Assembly (NCBI RefSeq): GCF_029478665.1
Contig: NZ_JARPQB010000003.1
Span: 1-64,000 of the forward strand
Length of the DNA: 64,000 nucleotides
From: Pseudomonas entomophila
GTDB taxonomy: Bacteria > Pseudomonadota > Gammaproteobacteria > Pseudomonadales > Pseudomonadaceae
Reading direction: 5' to 3'
Part shown: in pieces, positions 39,095 through 49,724 of the stretch
Position numbering within the stretch: the first letter of the stretch is position 1
Layout: every line of letters starts with the position of its first letter
The notes under the pieces: model-generated
Told to the model about the DNA's origin: nothing
The model's input: the letters and a program-made list of their open reading frames with translations, nothing else
The model's database searches: none
Made by a program: the position numbers and the translations under genes

Positions 39095-39941
39095 GCCGGT
39101 GTGCCTGCAACCGCAGGTGCGCGCGCTCGCCCGGCGCCAGGCTCAGGCCCTCGCCACTGCCGCTGGTGGCCTCGACGCAGACGAAGCCTTGGCATTCGCG
39201 CCCGCTCACGCCCATCAGCGGGCGGCTGCCCGGGTGCCAGACCACGGTGTCGTCACTGTCGCCGGTGTCGATGCACAGCTCGCGCTGCCAGGCCGGGTCC
39301 TGCAACTGCACCTTGGGCGTGCCCGGGTAGACCTTTTGGCAACCGCCCTTGAGCTTCAGCGCGCCATCTTCACGGCAGGCCTGGCGATTGAGGCGGTCGT
39401 AGCCTTCGATATCCTCAAGTCCGGACAGCGCTACCTTCGACACGTCGCTGATACGCCAATAGGCCAGCAGCGCATGGCTCAGTTGGCAGGGTTCGCTGTC
39501 CTGGTGTTCGGTGCTGAGGCTCAGTTCCATGCTTGCGCCCAGTCGGGCATGCAGGTCGACCTGCCAGTCGCACAAGTCCAGGCGCCACTTGAGCGTCACA
39601 CCCTCTTCGTCCTCGCGGCTGTCCACCAGCTTCCAATCCAGCAACCGCGCCCAGCCATGGGCCGGCCACAAGTCTTCGCTGGGGTGGCGGCCATACCAGG
39701 GCCAGCACACCGGCACGCCACCACGGATGGCGCCGACCTGCGGCCACTGCTCGGCACACCACAGCCAGGGCTTTTCGCCAGCTGGCTGGAAATGCAGCAA
39801 CTGCGCGCCCTGGCGGCTGAACACCGCCTGGCAGCGCGGATGGTCGATGATCAGTACATCGCGCTGCTGGTAACGCTCCCACTCGAAGGTCGGCCTGGGC
39901 CGTTGCGACGTGAAGAAGCGATGTAGCGGATGTTCAGGCAT
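39087..39941 (-). CDS. D-hexose-6-phosphate mutarotase (YeaD-like)
   Basis: A 284-residue aldose-1-epimerase-fold protein of the YeaD group, expected to interconvert anomers of glucose-6-phosphate. GKLGAQ-like family sequence appears as [20 protein letters not shown], then [15 protein letters not shown] (catalytic region), [14 protein letters not shown] and [19 protein letters not shown] near the end. It sits with oprB and the glucose ABC genes. AACAACAA, a Crc/Hfq-type motif, lies 14 bases before the ATG. Confidence 0.88.
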   Translation of the reverse strand: MPEHPLHRFFTSQRPRPTFEWERYQQRDVLIIDHPRCQAVFSRQGAQLLHFQPAGEKPWLWCAEQWPQVGAIRGGVPVCWPWYGRHPSEDLWPAHGWARLLDWKLVDSREDEEGVTLKWRLDLCDWQVDLHARLGASMELSLSTEHQDSEPCQLSHALLAYWRISDVSKVALSGLEDIEGYDRLNRQACREDGALKLKGGCQKVYPGTPKVQLQDPAWQRELCIDTGDSDDTVVWHPGSRPLMGVSGRECQGFVCVEATSGSGEGLSLAPGERAHLRLQAHRLS

Positions 39942-39955
39942 GGTTCCAAGCTCTT

Positions 39956-39963
39956 TTGTTGTT
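39956..39963 (-). promoter_or_regulatory. Crc/Hfq-type AACAACAA motif before the mutarotase gene
   Basis: On the minus strand AACAACAA (AANAANAA consensus) precedes AAGAGCTTGGAACC and the ATG at 39941. The same motif precedes oprB, gtsA and the AGE-family gene at 14-20 bases, which argues against chance. Confidence 0.6.
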
Positions 39964-40060
39964 CGAGATAGCGCTGTCTCGACCTGTACCCGCTAACCAC
40001 TGCAGTCCAGTGGTTAGCGGAGGGTCGAAAATGGATGGCGTAAATTTACAACAATTTTTC

Positions 40061-41404
40061 TCAGAATGACGACTGAATCTTCAACCCCGCGACCAGCGCG
40101 TTGTCCACCTCGTCGACACCGCCCGGGCTCTTGATGTACTGCAGGTTGGGCCGCACGGTCAGCCAATTGGTGACGTGGAAGCCGTAGTAGAGCTCGGCGT
40201 TGTACTCGGTGCGCTGCAACGGCACGAAGCCTGGGTTGTCGTAGTCGTTGATGCCGGATTGGGCGTTGAGCAGCTCGGCGCGTTTCTTCACGTCGTCGTT
40301 GACGTGGATGCGGGCGATACCGAAGCCGATATCGTCCTTGGGCCGGGCGTCGAAAGCGCCTTTGTAGACCAGGCCGACCTGCTGGTAGTTGTCGACCACG
40401 TTGGTGGCCTTGTCATGCACGGTGAAGTTGGCGAACAGGCTCAAGCCACGGTTGATGTCGCCAGCGTGGGCGGTCACCTGCTGCTGCGCCACCACCCACC
40501 AGCCATGCTTGCTGGAGTGCGACTTGAACGCCGCGCCCGTCAGCGCCTGCGGGTTGCCGTTGATGTCGTCGTACACATCGTCGGCCTTGGCGGTGCTGTA
40601 GTAGTAGCCCAGGCGGTACTCGCCCGGCAGGCCGTTGACCTTCGGCGACCAGACCGCCTCCACCGGCAGGATCGCGCCCTTGGTACCGCTGCCGCTGAGC
40701 TTGAAGCCGTTGCCGATTTCCAGGTTCGAAGGGTTCTGCTCGTAGGCACCGACCTGGACGAAGAATTCCGGCGTGATGTTGTACTTCACCCGCAGCGCCC
40801 ACTGGCTGACCGGCCAGTTGTACCAGATGCCGCCCACCCAGTTGCCCACCTGCGAGCCGCAGAAGGCCAGGTTCTGGAAGTCGCAGGGGAAGCTGTTGAA
40901 GTCCTCGCCTTCGCCGAAGCGGCCGAATTTCACGTCCAGCGCGCCATCGAAATATTTCTGCTTGATCCACATCTGGGTCAGGCGCCAGGTCTGGCCACGG
41001 CCCCAGACTTCCTGCACCGAACTGAACTGCCCGGCGCGCGGGTCGCTGATGCGGTCGTTGGACAGGTTGCGGCCGCTACGCTCGGTGATCGCCAGTTTGA
41101 ACTCGGTATCCTTCCAGCCGAAGATCTTCTCCAGGTCCAGGTGCGCCCCCAGGGCGAACTGGTCGCTGTAGCGCGCGGTCTTGTCGTCGTTGTAGCCGCC
41201 ATGCAGGTTGCCGGCCACCTCGCCGACGTAGTCGAGGGTGAAGTCGTAGCCCTTCTCCAACAGCTCGGTGCGGGTGCCGCCCCAGTCGCCGGTCATCCAT
41301 TTCGATTCCGACGAGAAAGCCTCGGCGGCCTGGGCCCCGCTGCTGCCGACCACGGCCAGCAGCGCCAGCGAACCCAGGGTCCTGATGCGATTGCGATGTT
41401 CCAT
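40061..41404 (-). CDS. oprB: Carbohydrate-selective porin OprB
   Basis: A 447-residue outer-membrane beta-barrel that admits glucose and other sugars to the periplasm. It has a signal peptide of about 26 residues (ending SSGAQA), then SKWMTGDWGGTRTELLEKGY, the OprB-family N-terminal signature, and ends in aromatic FxxGLKIQSSF with a terminal Phe for barrel assembly. It follows gtsD in the same direction, separated by a REP pair, as in P. putida. AATAACAA, a Crc/Hfq-type motif, lies about 20 bases before the start. Confidence 0.95.
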   Translation of the reverse strand: MEHRNRIRTLGSLALLAVVGSSGAQAAEAFSSESKWMTGDWGGTRTELLEKGYDFTLDYVGEVAGNLHGGYNDDKTARYSDQFALGAHLDLEKIFGWKDTEFKLAITERSGRNLSNDRISDPRAGQFSSVQEVWGRGQTWRLTQMWIKQKYFDGALDVKFGRFGEGEDFNSFPCDFQNLAFCGSQVGNWVGGIWYNWPVSQWALRVKYNITPEFFVQVGAYEQNPSNLEIGNGFKLSGSGTKGAILPVEAVWSPKVNGLPGEYRLGYYYSTAKADDVYDDINGNPQALTGAAFKSHSSKHGWWVVAQQQVTAHAGDINRGLSLFANFTVHDKATNVVDNYQQVGLVYKGAFDARPKDDIGFGIARIHVNDDVKKRAELLNAQSGINDYDNPGFVPLQRTEYNAELYYGFHVTNWLTVRPNLQYIKSPGGVDEVDNALVAGLKIQSSF

Positions 41405-41423
41405 CCCTTTGCGTCCTCTTTTC

Positions 41424-41431
41424 TTGTTATT
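41424..41431 (-). promoter_or_regulatory. Crc/Hfq-type AATAACAA motif before oprB
   Basis: On the minus strand AATAACAAGAAAAGAGG precedes the ATG at 41404, joining the AANAANAA motif to the ribosome-binding region. Published work lists oprB-type genes among Crc targets in Pseudomonas; the position here fits. Confidence 0.6.
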
Positions 41432-41458
41432 AACAGAACGGTTTAACGGCGTTCGTCT

Positions 41459-41571
41459 GTAGGAGCGGCCTTGTGCCGCGAAAGGGCGGCGAAGCGGCCC
41501 CAGGCCTTGGCAGTTTTCAGCATTGCTGGGGCTGCCGTGCAGCCCTTTCGCGGCTCAAGGCCGCTCCTACA
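41459..41571. repeat. REP inverted repeat pair between gtsD and oprB
   Basis: TGTAGGAGCGGCCTTGTGCC... at 41459 onward and its near reverse complement ending CTCCTACA at 41571 flank a short spacer. It sits within the gts-oprB transcription unit and could lower or stabilise downstream message. Confidence 0.85.
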
Positions 41572-41575
41572 GGGT

Positions 41576-42724
<1,149 letters not shown>

Positions 42725-42727
42725 GAC

Positions 42728-43573
42728 TTACCCCTTGACCGCGCCGGCGGTCAGCCCGCGCACGAAATACTTGCCCGCCACCACATAGACCAGCAGCGTC
42801 GGCAACCCGGCGATCATCGCCGCGGCCATGTCTACGTTGTATTCCTTGGCCCCGGTGCTGGTGTTGACCAGGTTGTTCAGAGCCACGGTGATCGGTTGCG
42901 AGTCGCCACTGGAGAACACCACGCCGAACAGGAAGTCGTTCCAGATCTGGGTGAACTGCCAGATCAGGCAGACCATGATGATCGGCGTCGACATCGGCAG
43001 GATGATCCGCCCGAAGATGGTGAAGAACCCGGCGCCGTCCAGACGCGCGGCCTTGACCAGCGCCTCGGGGATGCTCACGTAGTAGTTGCGGAAGAACAGC
43101 GTGGTGAAGGCCAGGCCGTACACCACGTGCACCAGCACCAGGCCACCGGTGGTGCTGGCCAGGCCCAGCTTGCCGAGGGTGAACGAGGCCGGCAGCAGCA
43201 CCGTCTGGAACGGCAGGAAGCAACCAAACAACAACAGCCCGAAGAACAGCTGCGAGCCACGAAAGCGCCACATCGACAGCACGTAGCCGTTGAGCGCGCC
43301 GATGGCGGTGGAGATCAGCACGGCCGGCACGGTGATCAGGATCGAGTTGACGAAATAACCGCTGACCGTGGCCCAGGCCTTGGCCCAGCCGATGCCGCTG
43401 AACACCGTCGGCCAGCTCAGCAGGTTGCCGGTGCTGATGTCTTCGGGGGTCTTGAAGCTGGTCAAAAGCATCACCACCAGCGGCACCAGGTACAGCAGCA
43501 CGGCCAGCAGCAGCACGCCGTGGATGGCGATGCGGCTGAGGCTCAGCGCAGGTTTGTCGGTAAGGCTAGTCAT
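42728..43573 (-). CDS. gtsC: Glucose ABC transporter permease GtsC
   Basis: A 281-residue inner-membrane permease of the MalG type with six predicted spans. The EAA loop that contacts the ATPase is visible as ALVKAARLDGAGFFTIFGRI. Its start overlaps the gtsB stop by 8 bp. It forms the membrane channel with GtsB. Confidence 0.93.
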   Translation of the reverse strand: MTSLTDKPALSLSRIAIHGVLLLAVLLYLVPLVVMLLTSFKTPEDISTGNLLSWPTVFSGIGWAKAWATVSGYFVNSILITVPAVLISTAIGALNGYVLSMWRFRGSQLFFGLLLFGCFLPFQTVLLPASFTLGKLGLASTTGGLVLVHVVYGLAFTTLFFRNYYVSIPEALVKAARLDGAGFFTIFGRIILPMSTPIIMVCLIWQFTQIWNDFLFGVVFSSGDSQPITVALNNLVNTSTGAKEYNVDMAAAMIAGLPTLLVYVVAGKYFVRGLTAGAVKG

Positions 43574-44474
43574 GACGCTTGCCCCGCAATTCCGAGTACA
43601 GGTAGGGAACGATGATCGCCAGCACCGCGCCGAGCATCAGGATGGCGCTGGCCGAACCCATGCCCATCTGCCCGCGGCTGAAGGTGAACGCGTACATGAA
43701 CATCGCCGGCAGGTCCGAGGAGTAGCCCGGCCCGCCTGCGGTCATGGCCGCGACCAGGTCGAAGCTCTTGATGGCTATGTGCGCCAGGATCATCAGCGAA
43801 CTGAAGAACACCGGGCGCAGGCTGGGCAGCACCACCGTCCAGTAGATGCGCGGCAGGCTGGCGCCATCGAGCTGGGCGGCGCGGATGATCGACGGGTCGA
43901 CCCCGCGCAGGCCGGCCAGGAACATCGCCATGATGAAGCCCGAGGCTTGCCATACCGCGGCGATTACCAGGCAGTAGACGACCCGGTCGGGGTCGATCAG
44001 CCAGTCCAGGCGGAACCCTTCCCAACCCCAGTCGCGCAGCAGCTTGTCCAGGCCCATGCCGGGGTTGAGCAGCCATTTCCAGGCGGTGCCGGTGACGATC
44101 ATCGACAGGGCCATGGGGTACAGGTAGATCGTGCGGATGAAGCCTTCGCGACGGATACGCTGGTCGAGCAGCACGGCCAGGAACACGCCGATGGCCAGGG
44201 TGACGCCGATGAACAGGCCACCGAACAGCAACAGGTTCTTGCTCGCCACCCACCAGCGGTCGTTGTCGAACAGCCGTGCGTACTGCGCCAGCCCCGCCCA
44301 TTTGTAGGTGGGCAGGAAGGTGGAGGTGGTGAACGAGAGGACGAAGGTCCACAGGATGTAGCCGTAGAAGCCCACCAGGACGATGAACATGCTGGGGGCC
44401 AGCACCAGTTTGGGTAGCCAGCGTTGGAGCGCGTCCAGGGGTGAAGCCCGCAAGCGGGCGGTTGCAGTGGTCAT
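43566..44474 (-). CDS. gtsB: Glucose ABC transporter permease GtsB
   Basis: A 302-residue inner-membrane permease of the MalF type, with an N-terminal span from about residue 20 (LPKLVLAPSMFIVLVGFYGY) and five more. The EAA loop reads IIRAAQLDGASLPRIYWTVV. It follows gtsA after a 115-bp gap containing a REP pair, and overlaps gtsC. Confidence 0.93.
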   Translation of the reverse strand: MTTATARLRASPLDALQRWLPKLVLAPSMFIVLVGFYGYILWTFVLSFTTSTFLPTYKWAGLAQYARLFDNDRWWVASKNLLLFGGLFIGVTLAIGVFLAVLLDQRIRREGFIRTIYLYPMALSMIVTGTAWKWLLNPGMGLDKLLRDWGWEGFRLDWLIDPDRVVYCLVIAAVWQASGFIMAMFLAGLRGVDPSIIRAAQLDGASLPRIYWTVVLPSLRPVFFSSLMILAHIAIKSFDLVAAMTAGGPGYSSDLPAMFMYAFTFSRGQMGMGSASAILMLGAVLAIIVPYLYSELRGKRHD

Positions 44475-44510
44475 GGTTCAGATCCCGTTTCGAAAACGAC
44501 ACATAGCCCT

Positions 44511-44592
44511 GTAGGAGCGGCTTTAGCCGCGATCACCCGCGAAGCGGGTGACGGACACCGCGTTGCCTGCATCGCGGCTGAAGCCGCTCCTA
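44511..44592. repeat. REP inverted repeat pair overlapping the gtsA stop codon
   Basis: GTAGGAGCGGCTTTAGCCGC and GCGGCTGAAGCCGCTCCTA face each other, with a small inner hairpin (CACCCGC/GCGGGTG). The right arm ends in CTA, which is the gtsA TAG stop read on the minus strand, so the repeat supplies the stop codon. Confidence 0.85.
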
Positions 44593-45876
44593 CTGAGCCG
44601 CCTTCACCGCCGCGTAGAGCTTCTTCGCCGCATCGGCCGGATCAGCCTTCGGATCGTTGATGTAGTTGGTCACCACATCGAAGAACGCCCCCTGCACGGC
44701 CAAGGTGGTGGCCATGTTGTGCGCCATGCTCGGCTGCAGCCCACCGGACTTGGCGTCCGCCAGGAAGTCCTTGGCCGAAGCCTGGGCACAGGCGTCGAAA
44801 CCATGCTTGTTCATGTCGGCGAGCATGTCGTTGCGCACCGGGATCGAGCCCTTGTTGGTGCTGAACACCTTCTGGAAGTCCTCGCCCAGCACCTTGCGCG
44901 CAATGTCCTGCTGCCCGGCCGCGGTGCCCTCGTTGTTCTGCTTGAACACCACCAGCGAGTCGATGTTGTAGAGGAACGCCTGGTCGGTGCCGGGGAAGGC
45001 CACGCACTGGTAGTCCTTGCCGGCGGTTTTTTTCGCCAGGGTCCATTCGCTCTTGGCCCAGTCGCCCATGATCTGCATGCCGGCCTTGCCGTTGATGACC
45101 TTGGCGGCTTCAAGGTTCCAGTCCTGGCCCTTGCCGTCGGCATCCATGTAGGTGGCGACCTTCTTCAGTTCGGTGAGCGCCTTGACCATCTCGGGGCCGG
45201 TGAGGGCGCCCTTGTCGAGATCGACCAGGGCTTTCTTGTAGCCATCGACACCCATCACCGAGAGCACCACGCTCTCGAACACGGTGCTGTCCTGCCACGG
45301 CTGGCCACCGTGGGCGAGCGCAATGAAGCCTGCGGCCTTGAGCTTGTCGCCGGCGGCATAGAACTCATCGAGGGTGGTCGGCGCCTTGTCGATGCCGGCC
45401 TTCTTGAACACCTCGGGGTTGATCCACAGCCAGTTGATGCGGTGGATGTTCACCGGCACGGCCACATAGTCGCCGTCGTACTTCACGGTGTCGGCGACTT
45501 TCTTGTCGAGCAGGCTGTCCCACTTCTCTGCCTCGGCCACGTCCTTCAGGACATCGGGATCCAGCAGCCCGGTGGCGGCCCAGTCCTGGATGTCCGGCCC
45601 TTTGATCTGGGCAACGGCAGGTGGATTGCCGGCCACGGCGCGGCTCTTGAGCACGGTCATCGCGGTAGCGCCGCCGCCACCGGCCACGGCACCGTCCTTC
45701 CAGGTGAAGCCATCTTTCTCGACCTGGGCCTTGAGTACGTCGACGGCGGCCTTCTCACCGCCAGAGGTCCACCAATGGACGACCTCCACGTTGCCTTTGG
45801 AATCGGCGGCATGGGCACTGAGGGAGCAGAGGGAGGCGAGGGAAACGGCGGCGGCGAGACGAAGCGTCGAATGCAT
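44590..45876 (-). CDS. gtsA: Periplasmic glucose-binding protein GtsA
   Basis: A 428-residue family-1 extracellular solute-binding protein. A signal peptide covers about 1-24 ([17 protein letters not shown]), followed by [20 protein letters not shown]. It delivers glucose to GtsBCD. The start is at 45874-45876; the frame is open far upstream but without family sequence. AACAACAA lies 14 bases before the ATG. The TAG stop lies inside a REP arm. Confidence 0.94.
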   Translation of the reverse strand: MHSTLRLAAAVSLASLCSLSAHAADSKGNVEVVHWWTSGGEKAAVDVLKAQVEKDGFTWKDGAVAGGGGATAMTVLKSRAVAGNPPAVAQIKGPDIQDWAATGLLDPDVLKDVAEAEKWDSLLDKKVADTVKYDGDYVAVPVNIHRINWLWINPEVFKKAGIDKAPTTLDEFYAAGDKLKAAGFIALAHGGQPWQDSTVFESVVLSVMGVDGYKKALVDLDKGALTGPEMVKALTELKKVATYMDADGKGQDWNLEAAKVINGKAGMQIMGDWAKSEWTLAKKTAGKDYQCVAFPGTDQAFLYNIDSLVVFKQNNEGTAAGQQDIARKVLGEDFQKVFSTNKGSIPVRNDMLADMNKHGFDACAQASAKDFLADAKSGGLQPSMAHNMATTLAVQGAFFDVVTNYINDPKADPADAAKKLYAAVKAAQ

Positions 45877-45889
45877 GGGAATACCTTTC

Positions 45890-45897
45890 TTGTTGTT
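45890..45897 (-). promoter_or_regulatory. Crc/Hfq-type AACAACAA motif before gtsA
   Basis: On the minus strand AACAACAAGAAAGG joins an AANAANAA motif to the ribosome-binding site, 14 bases before the ATG. Hfq/Crc binding here would repress glucose uptake when preferred carbon sources are present. Confidence 0.65.
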
Positions 45898-45991
45898 ATG
45901 CGTGGCAAGACTGTCGCTTGCTTTGCATGGAGTGTAAGGACCTCGCGCACCGCGCCAGGTAACGAACGGATGCGCGATTGTCATCATCTGG

Positions 45992-47209
45992 TTACAAAGC
46001 CAGGGCGGTGGCCAGGCTTGGCGCCAGCGGCAGGCGCGGCAGCAGCAGGGCCTGATAGGCATGGTAGAGATCCGGCTTGCCGCCCCAGATGCGTGCACTG
46101 GGACGGTTGGCCGGGTCGAGTTCGTGGTGCCAACCGCCATGGGCACGATCAATGAAGTGTTCGCCGATGAAGTCCCAGAAGCAGCGATACCAGCGTTCGT
46201 ACTGCGCCTCGCCCGTGCGTCGCAGCAAGGCGGCGGCGGTGGCGCAAGCCTCGGCATGCACCCAGTGCAGGCGCTCGCGCACCACCGGGCGATTGCACCA
46301 GTCCAGGGTGTAGACCAGGCCCGGCGCGCCATCGACCTGCCAGGCATGGCGGCAGGCACTGCCGAACAGGCCCTTGGCGGCGCTCACCAGCCCCTTCGGC
46401 ACAGGCAGGTCGGCCTGCTGGCGGGCGGCTTCCAGGTGCAGGAGCAGACGGGCCCACTCGAAGGCGTGGCCGGGCGTGGTGCCATAGGGGCGGAAGCCAT
46501 CGGCGGGGTTGTCGCAGTTGTAATCCGGCAGGGCCTGCCAGTGCCGGTCGAAATGCTCGATGACGCGCAGGCCATCTGTCGCCGGCTGGCTGAGGATGAG
46601 CCGGTCGACGATCCTCTGGGCGCGCTCCAGCCACAACCTGTTGCCGGTCACGTCGGCCAGGGCGAGAAACGCCTCGACGCCATGCATGTTGCTGTTGGCG
46701 CCGCGGTAGGCCTCCGGCTGTTGCCAGTCGCGGGCATAGGTTTCACCCAGGGCGCCCTCCTCCTCGCGCCAGAAACGCTGCTCGATGATTTCGATTGCAG
46801 CGTCCAGCAGCGCCTGGGCGTCGCTGACACCGGCCACCACCGCCGAACTGGCGGCCAGGGCGACGAAGGCATGCAGGTAGGCGGCCTTGTCGCTGCCGCG
46901 CTGACCTTGCGGATGGGAGAACCAGCCGCCGAAGTCGGCGTCGCGCAATGGCCCTTGCAGCGCGGCAACCCCGTGCTCGACCAGCCCCAGGCAGCCTGGC
47001 ACACCCTGGATATGCGCCAGGGCGAAGCTGTGGGTCATGCGCGCGGTGTTCAGGGTTTCGGCGATGGCGCAACGGGGCAGGCGCCCCTCGTCGTCTAGGT
47101 TGCCAAAACCCTCGGGCAGGCGCGAGGCCTTGGCGAAGTCGAGCAGGCGCAGGGCTTCTGTCGCGAGCCAGGCGTGGTGGACCGGGGAATCGAGCCAGCT
47201 GTGGGTCAT
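45992..47209 (-). CDS. AGE-family (N-acylglucosamine 2-epimerase-like) sugar epimerase/isomerase
   Basis: A 405-residue alpha/alpha-barrel protein. Typical features are GEGPWFSHP-like [40 protein letters not shown], the catalytic-region histidines in [18 protein letters not shown], and [13 protein letters not shown] near the end. Members of this family act as mannose isomerase, cellobiose epimerase or N-acylglucosamine epimerase. Between the gts transporter and the glucose two-component system, a hexose isomerase such as mannose-fructose isomerase is plausible but unproven. AACAACAA lies 14 bases before the ATG. Confidence 0.83.
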   Translation of the reverse strand: MTHSWLDSPVHHAWLATEALRLLDFAKASRLPEGFGNLDDEGRLPRCAIAETLNTARMTHSFALAHIQGVPGCLGLVEHGVAALQGPLRDADFGGWFSHPQGQRGSDKAAYLHAFVALAASSAVVAGVSDAQALLDAAIEIIEQRFWREEEGALGETYARDWQQPEAYRGANSNMHGVEAFLALADVTGNRLWLERAQRIVDRLILSQPATDGLRVIEHFDRHWQALPDYNCDNPADGFRPYGTTPGHAFEWARLLLHLEAARQQADLPVPKGLVSAAKGLFGSACRHAWQVDGAPGLVYTLDWCNRPVVRERLHWVHAEACATAAALLRRTGEAQYERWYRCFWDFIGEHFIDRAHGGWHHELDPANRPSARIWGGKPDLYHAYQALLLPRLPLAPSLATALAL

Positions 47210-47223
47210 GGGACATGCCTTCC

Positions 47224-47231
47224 TTGTTGTT
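47224..47231 (-). promoter_or_regulatory. Crc/Hfq-type AACAACAA motif before the AGE-family gene
   Basis: On the minus strand AACAACAAGGAAGG precedes the ATG at 47209, with the same spacing as at gtsA and the mutarotase gene. Confidence 0.6.
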
Positions 47232-47305
47232 GTCAGCGGATTCTAGCCAGCCGTCCTGGCTGGCATGTCACGAAGGCCCGCAGGTTTGTCACCGGATGGT
47301 GACCT

Positions 47306-47389
47306 GCAGGAGCGGCTTCAGCCGCGATCAGCCGCGAAGCGGGTGCAAGGTACCGCGGTGCCTGCATCGCGGCTGAAGCCGCTCCTACA
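47306..47389. repeat. REP inverted repeat pair
   Basis: GCAGGAGCGGCTTCAGCCGC and GCGGCTGAAGCCGCTCCTACA face each other between gtrS and the AGE-family gene, with an inner GCCGCGAAGCGGGT segment. One arm has GCAGG in place of GTAGG. Confidence 0.85.
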
Positions 47390-47409
47390 GGGAATCGTGT
47401 CAACCTTCC

Positions 47410-48864
47410 TCAATCGGCGGTACGGGGCAGGTACAAGGTTACCCGCAACCCACCGTCGCGCAGGTTCAGCAGGCTCACCTCCCCGCCATGGCTATGGGCG
47501 ATGTTGCGCGCGATCCCCAACCCCAGCCCATACCCCTGCTGCTGCCCGGCCAGGCGAAAATGCGGCTCGAACACCTGTTCCAGGCGCTGCTCCGGTACCC
47601 CCGGCCCCTGGTCGTCGACTTGCAGCACGAAGCTCTCGGCGCTGTCGAGAATCCGCAGGTGCGCCCGCTCGCCATACTTGATGGCATTGTCGATCAGGTT
47701 GCCGATACACCGACGCAAGGCCAGCGACTTGCCCGGATAAGGTGACAAGGCTCTGCCCTCGACGGTAATGCGGCCATCGCCTACGTAAGGCTCGGCAAGA
47801 ATTTCCAGCACCTGGTTTAGGTCGATCGGTTCGATGTTCTCGTGGATATCGGTGTCTTTCACGCATTGCAGCGCGCCTTTGACCAGCAACTCCAGTTCAT
47901 CGAGGTCACGGCTGAACTTGGCCTGCACCTGTTCGTCCTCAAGCAGTTCGACCCGCAGGCGCAAGCGCGTGATCGGCGTGCGCAGGTCATGGGACACGGC
48001 GCTGAACAATTGGGCGCGCTCGGTCAGGTAACGGCTGATGCGCTCGCGCATGCTATTGAACGCCCGCCCAACCTCGACCACCTCGCTGCCGCCGCCCTCG
48101 GCCACCGGTGCCACGTCCGCACCCAGGGACATTTCCCGCGCGGCCCGTGCCAGGCGCTTGAGCGGCCGGCTCTGCCAATGCACCAGCAAACCGATGAACA
48201 ACAGCAGCATGGCGGTGGTGAGGGCGATGAAACCGATCTGCTGACGCGGCAGACGCTCGGCTTCAAGACTGGTGTAGGGCTCAGGCAGCAGCGAGGCGAT
48301 GTACAACCACTCGCCTTCATCCAGGCGGATCTGGGTCACCAGCACCGGCGGATTGAGCGGTTCGAGGGTCAACGAGTAATGCGCCCATGAGCGCGGCAGC
48401 TCATCGAGCTTCAGCCCGCTGTTGAAGATGCGCAAATCGTCCGGGCTGACGAATGCGACGGAGATTTCCATCTGCTGCCCAAGGCGCTCGTGCAGCACCT
48501 GCTGGAAAACGTCGATCACCGCCTGCTTGCGCGAGGTGACTGGCAACAGCGGCATCTCCAGCGGCTTGACGTTGAGCGAGACGAAGAAGCGCGTGCCGCC
48601 CATGCTGCGCAACTGATCGAGGACCATGGGCCGGTAGCCCACCGGCAGCGAGCGGAAGTAGCTGACACTGGCGCTCATCGAATGGGCCAGGCTGCTGGCG
48701 CTGGCACGCAGGCCCTGCAACTGGCTGGCGCGCAGCTGCGCCACCCAGATCAGGCTCGACAGCCCCTGGGCCAGCAGCACCACCAGTAGCGTGAGCAGCA
48801 GCATGCGCCCCAGCAACGAGTGCGGCAGCAGGCGCCAACGCCGCTCGCTAGGCCGGGCAGACAT
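47410..48864 (-). CDS. gtrS: GtrS sensor histidine kinase
   Basis: A 484-residue inner-membrane sensor with two spans (about residues 15-35 and 175-195), a periplasmic sensing loop between them, a HAMP segment, the phospho-acceptor His in LFSAVSHDLRTPITRLRL, and an ATPase domain with NLIDNAIKYG and DDQGPGVPEQRLEQVF. GtrS senses 2-ketogluconate/6-phosphogluconate-type signals in Pseudomonas and partners GltR. The ATG at 48862-48864 overlaps the gltR end by 17 bp. Confidence 0.92.
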   Translation of the reverse strand: MSARPSERRWRLLPHSLLGRMLLLTLLVVLLAQGLSSLIWVAQLRASQLQGLRASASSLAHSMSASVSYFRSLPVGYRPMVLDQLRSMGGTRFFVSLNVKPLEMPLLPVTSRKQAVIDVFQQVLHERLGQQMEISVAFVSPDDLRIFNSGLKLDELPRSWAHYSLTLEPLNPPVLVTQIRLDEGEWLYIASLLPEPYTSLEAERLPRQQIGFIALTTAMLLLFIGLLVHWQSRPLKRLARAAREMSLGADVAPVAEGGGSEVVEVGRAFNSMRERISRYLTERAQLFSAVSHDLRTPITRLRLRVELLEDEQVQAKFSRDLDELELLVKGALQCVKDTDIHENIEPIDLNQVLEILAEPYVGDGRITVEGRALSPYPGKSLALRRCIGNLIDNAIKYGERAHLRILDSAESFVLQVDDQGPGVPEQRLEQVFEPHFRLAGQQQGYGLGLGIARNIAHSHGGEVSLLNLRDGGLRVTLYLPRTAD

Positions 48865-49570
48865 GGGCCGCCAGCAGGTAGCCGCTGCCACGCACGGTGC
48901 GGATCAATCGCGGGGGTTTCTCGGTGTCGCGCAGCCGTTGGCGCAAGCGGCTGACGGCCATGTCGACGATACGGTCCAGGGGCATCGGCTCACGGCCGCG
49001 GGTGGCGTTGCCGATGGTGTCGCGGTCGAGGATCTGCTGCGGATGGTCAAGGAACAGCTTGAGCAGGGCGAAGTCGGCGCCGGACAGGATCACCTCTTCG
49101 CCGTCGCGGTGGAAAAGACGGTGGCTGACCATGTCCAGGCGCCAGTCGTCGAAGGCCAGCACGGCGCTGGCCGGCGTCGCCTGGCCGAATTCGGCGCGGC
49201 GTAGCAGGGCCTTGATCCGTGCCTGCAGTTCCCGCGGGCTGAAGGGTTTGCCGAGGTAGTCGTCGGCGCCCAGCTCCAGACCGATGACCCGGTCGGCTTC
49301 GTCGGAGCTGGCAGTGAGCATGATGATCGGCACCCGTGACAGGCGCGGGTGCTGGCGAACCCAGCGGCACAGGCTGAAGCCGTCCTCGTCGGGCAGCATC
49401 ACATCGAGGATCACCAGGTCGCAGGGGCTGGTCTCGAGCGCGCGGCGGAAGCCCTGGCCGTCAGCTTCGGCGTGCACCTGGAAGCCGGAGCGGGCGAGGT
49501 AGGTCTGCAGCAGTTCACGGATGTCCTGGTCGTCGTCGACCATCAGGATCGATTTACCGGCAGTGGTCAC
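48848..49570 (-). CDS. gltR: GltR response regulator
   Basis: A 240-residue OmpR-type regulator. The receiver has the acidic pocket MVDDDQDIRELL, phospho-Asp in DLVILDVMLPDEDGFSL and Lys in GADDYLGKPFSPREL; the C-terminal winged helix ends TVRGSGYLLAAHVCPA. In Pseudomonas GltR controls gts and oprB glucose uptake genes. I chose the GTG at 49568-49570 because AGGAAGG lies 6 bases upstream; an in-frame TTG seven codons earlier overlaps that site. Confidence 0.92.
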   Translation of the reverse strand: MTTAGKSILMVDDDQDIRELLQTYLARSGFQVHAEADGQGFRRALETSPCDLVILDVMLPDEDGFSLCRWVRQHPRLSRVPIIMLTASSDEADRVIGLELGADDYLGKPFSPRELQARIKALLRRAEFGQATPASAVLAFDDWRLDMVSHRLFHRDGEEVILSGADFALLKLFLDHPQQILDRDTIGNATRGREPMPLDRIVDMAVSRLRQRLRDTEKPPRLIRTVRGSGYLLAAHVCPA

Positions 49571-49630
49571 AATGGTCCTTCCTCTGTTCAATCGCAGATC
49601 TTGCTGTCTGCTGTTGGGGCTGCTTTGCAG

Positions 49631-49704
49631 CCCTTTCGCGGCACAAGGCCGCTCCTACAGGGGCACGCGCTCGACTGTAGGAGCGGCCTTGTGCCGCGAA
49701 AGGG
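49631..49704. repeat. REP inverted repeat pair between gltR and glk
   Basis: The 29-bp arm 49631-49659 is the exact reverse complement of 49676-49704. Weaker pairing (GGGGCTGC/GCGGCCCC) extends the structure to about 49616-49720. It lies inside the edd-glk-gltR-gtrS transcription unit. Confidence 0.9.
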
Positions 49705-49724
49705 TCGCGAAGCGGCCCCAGCGA

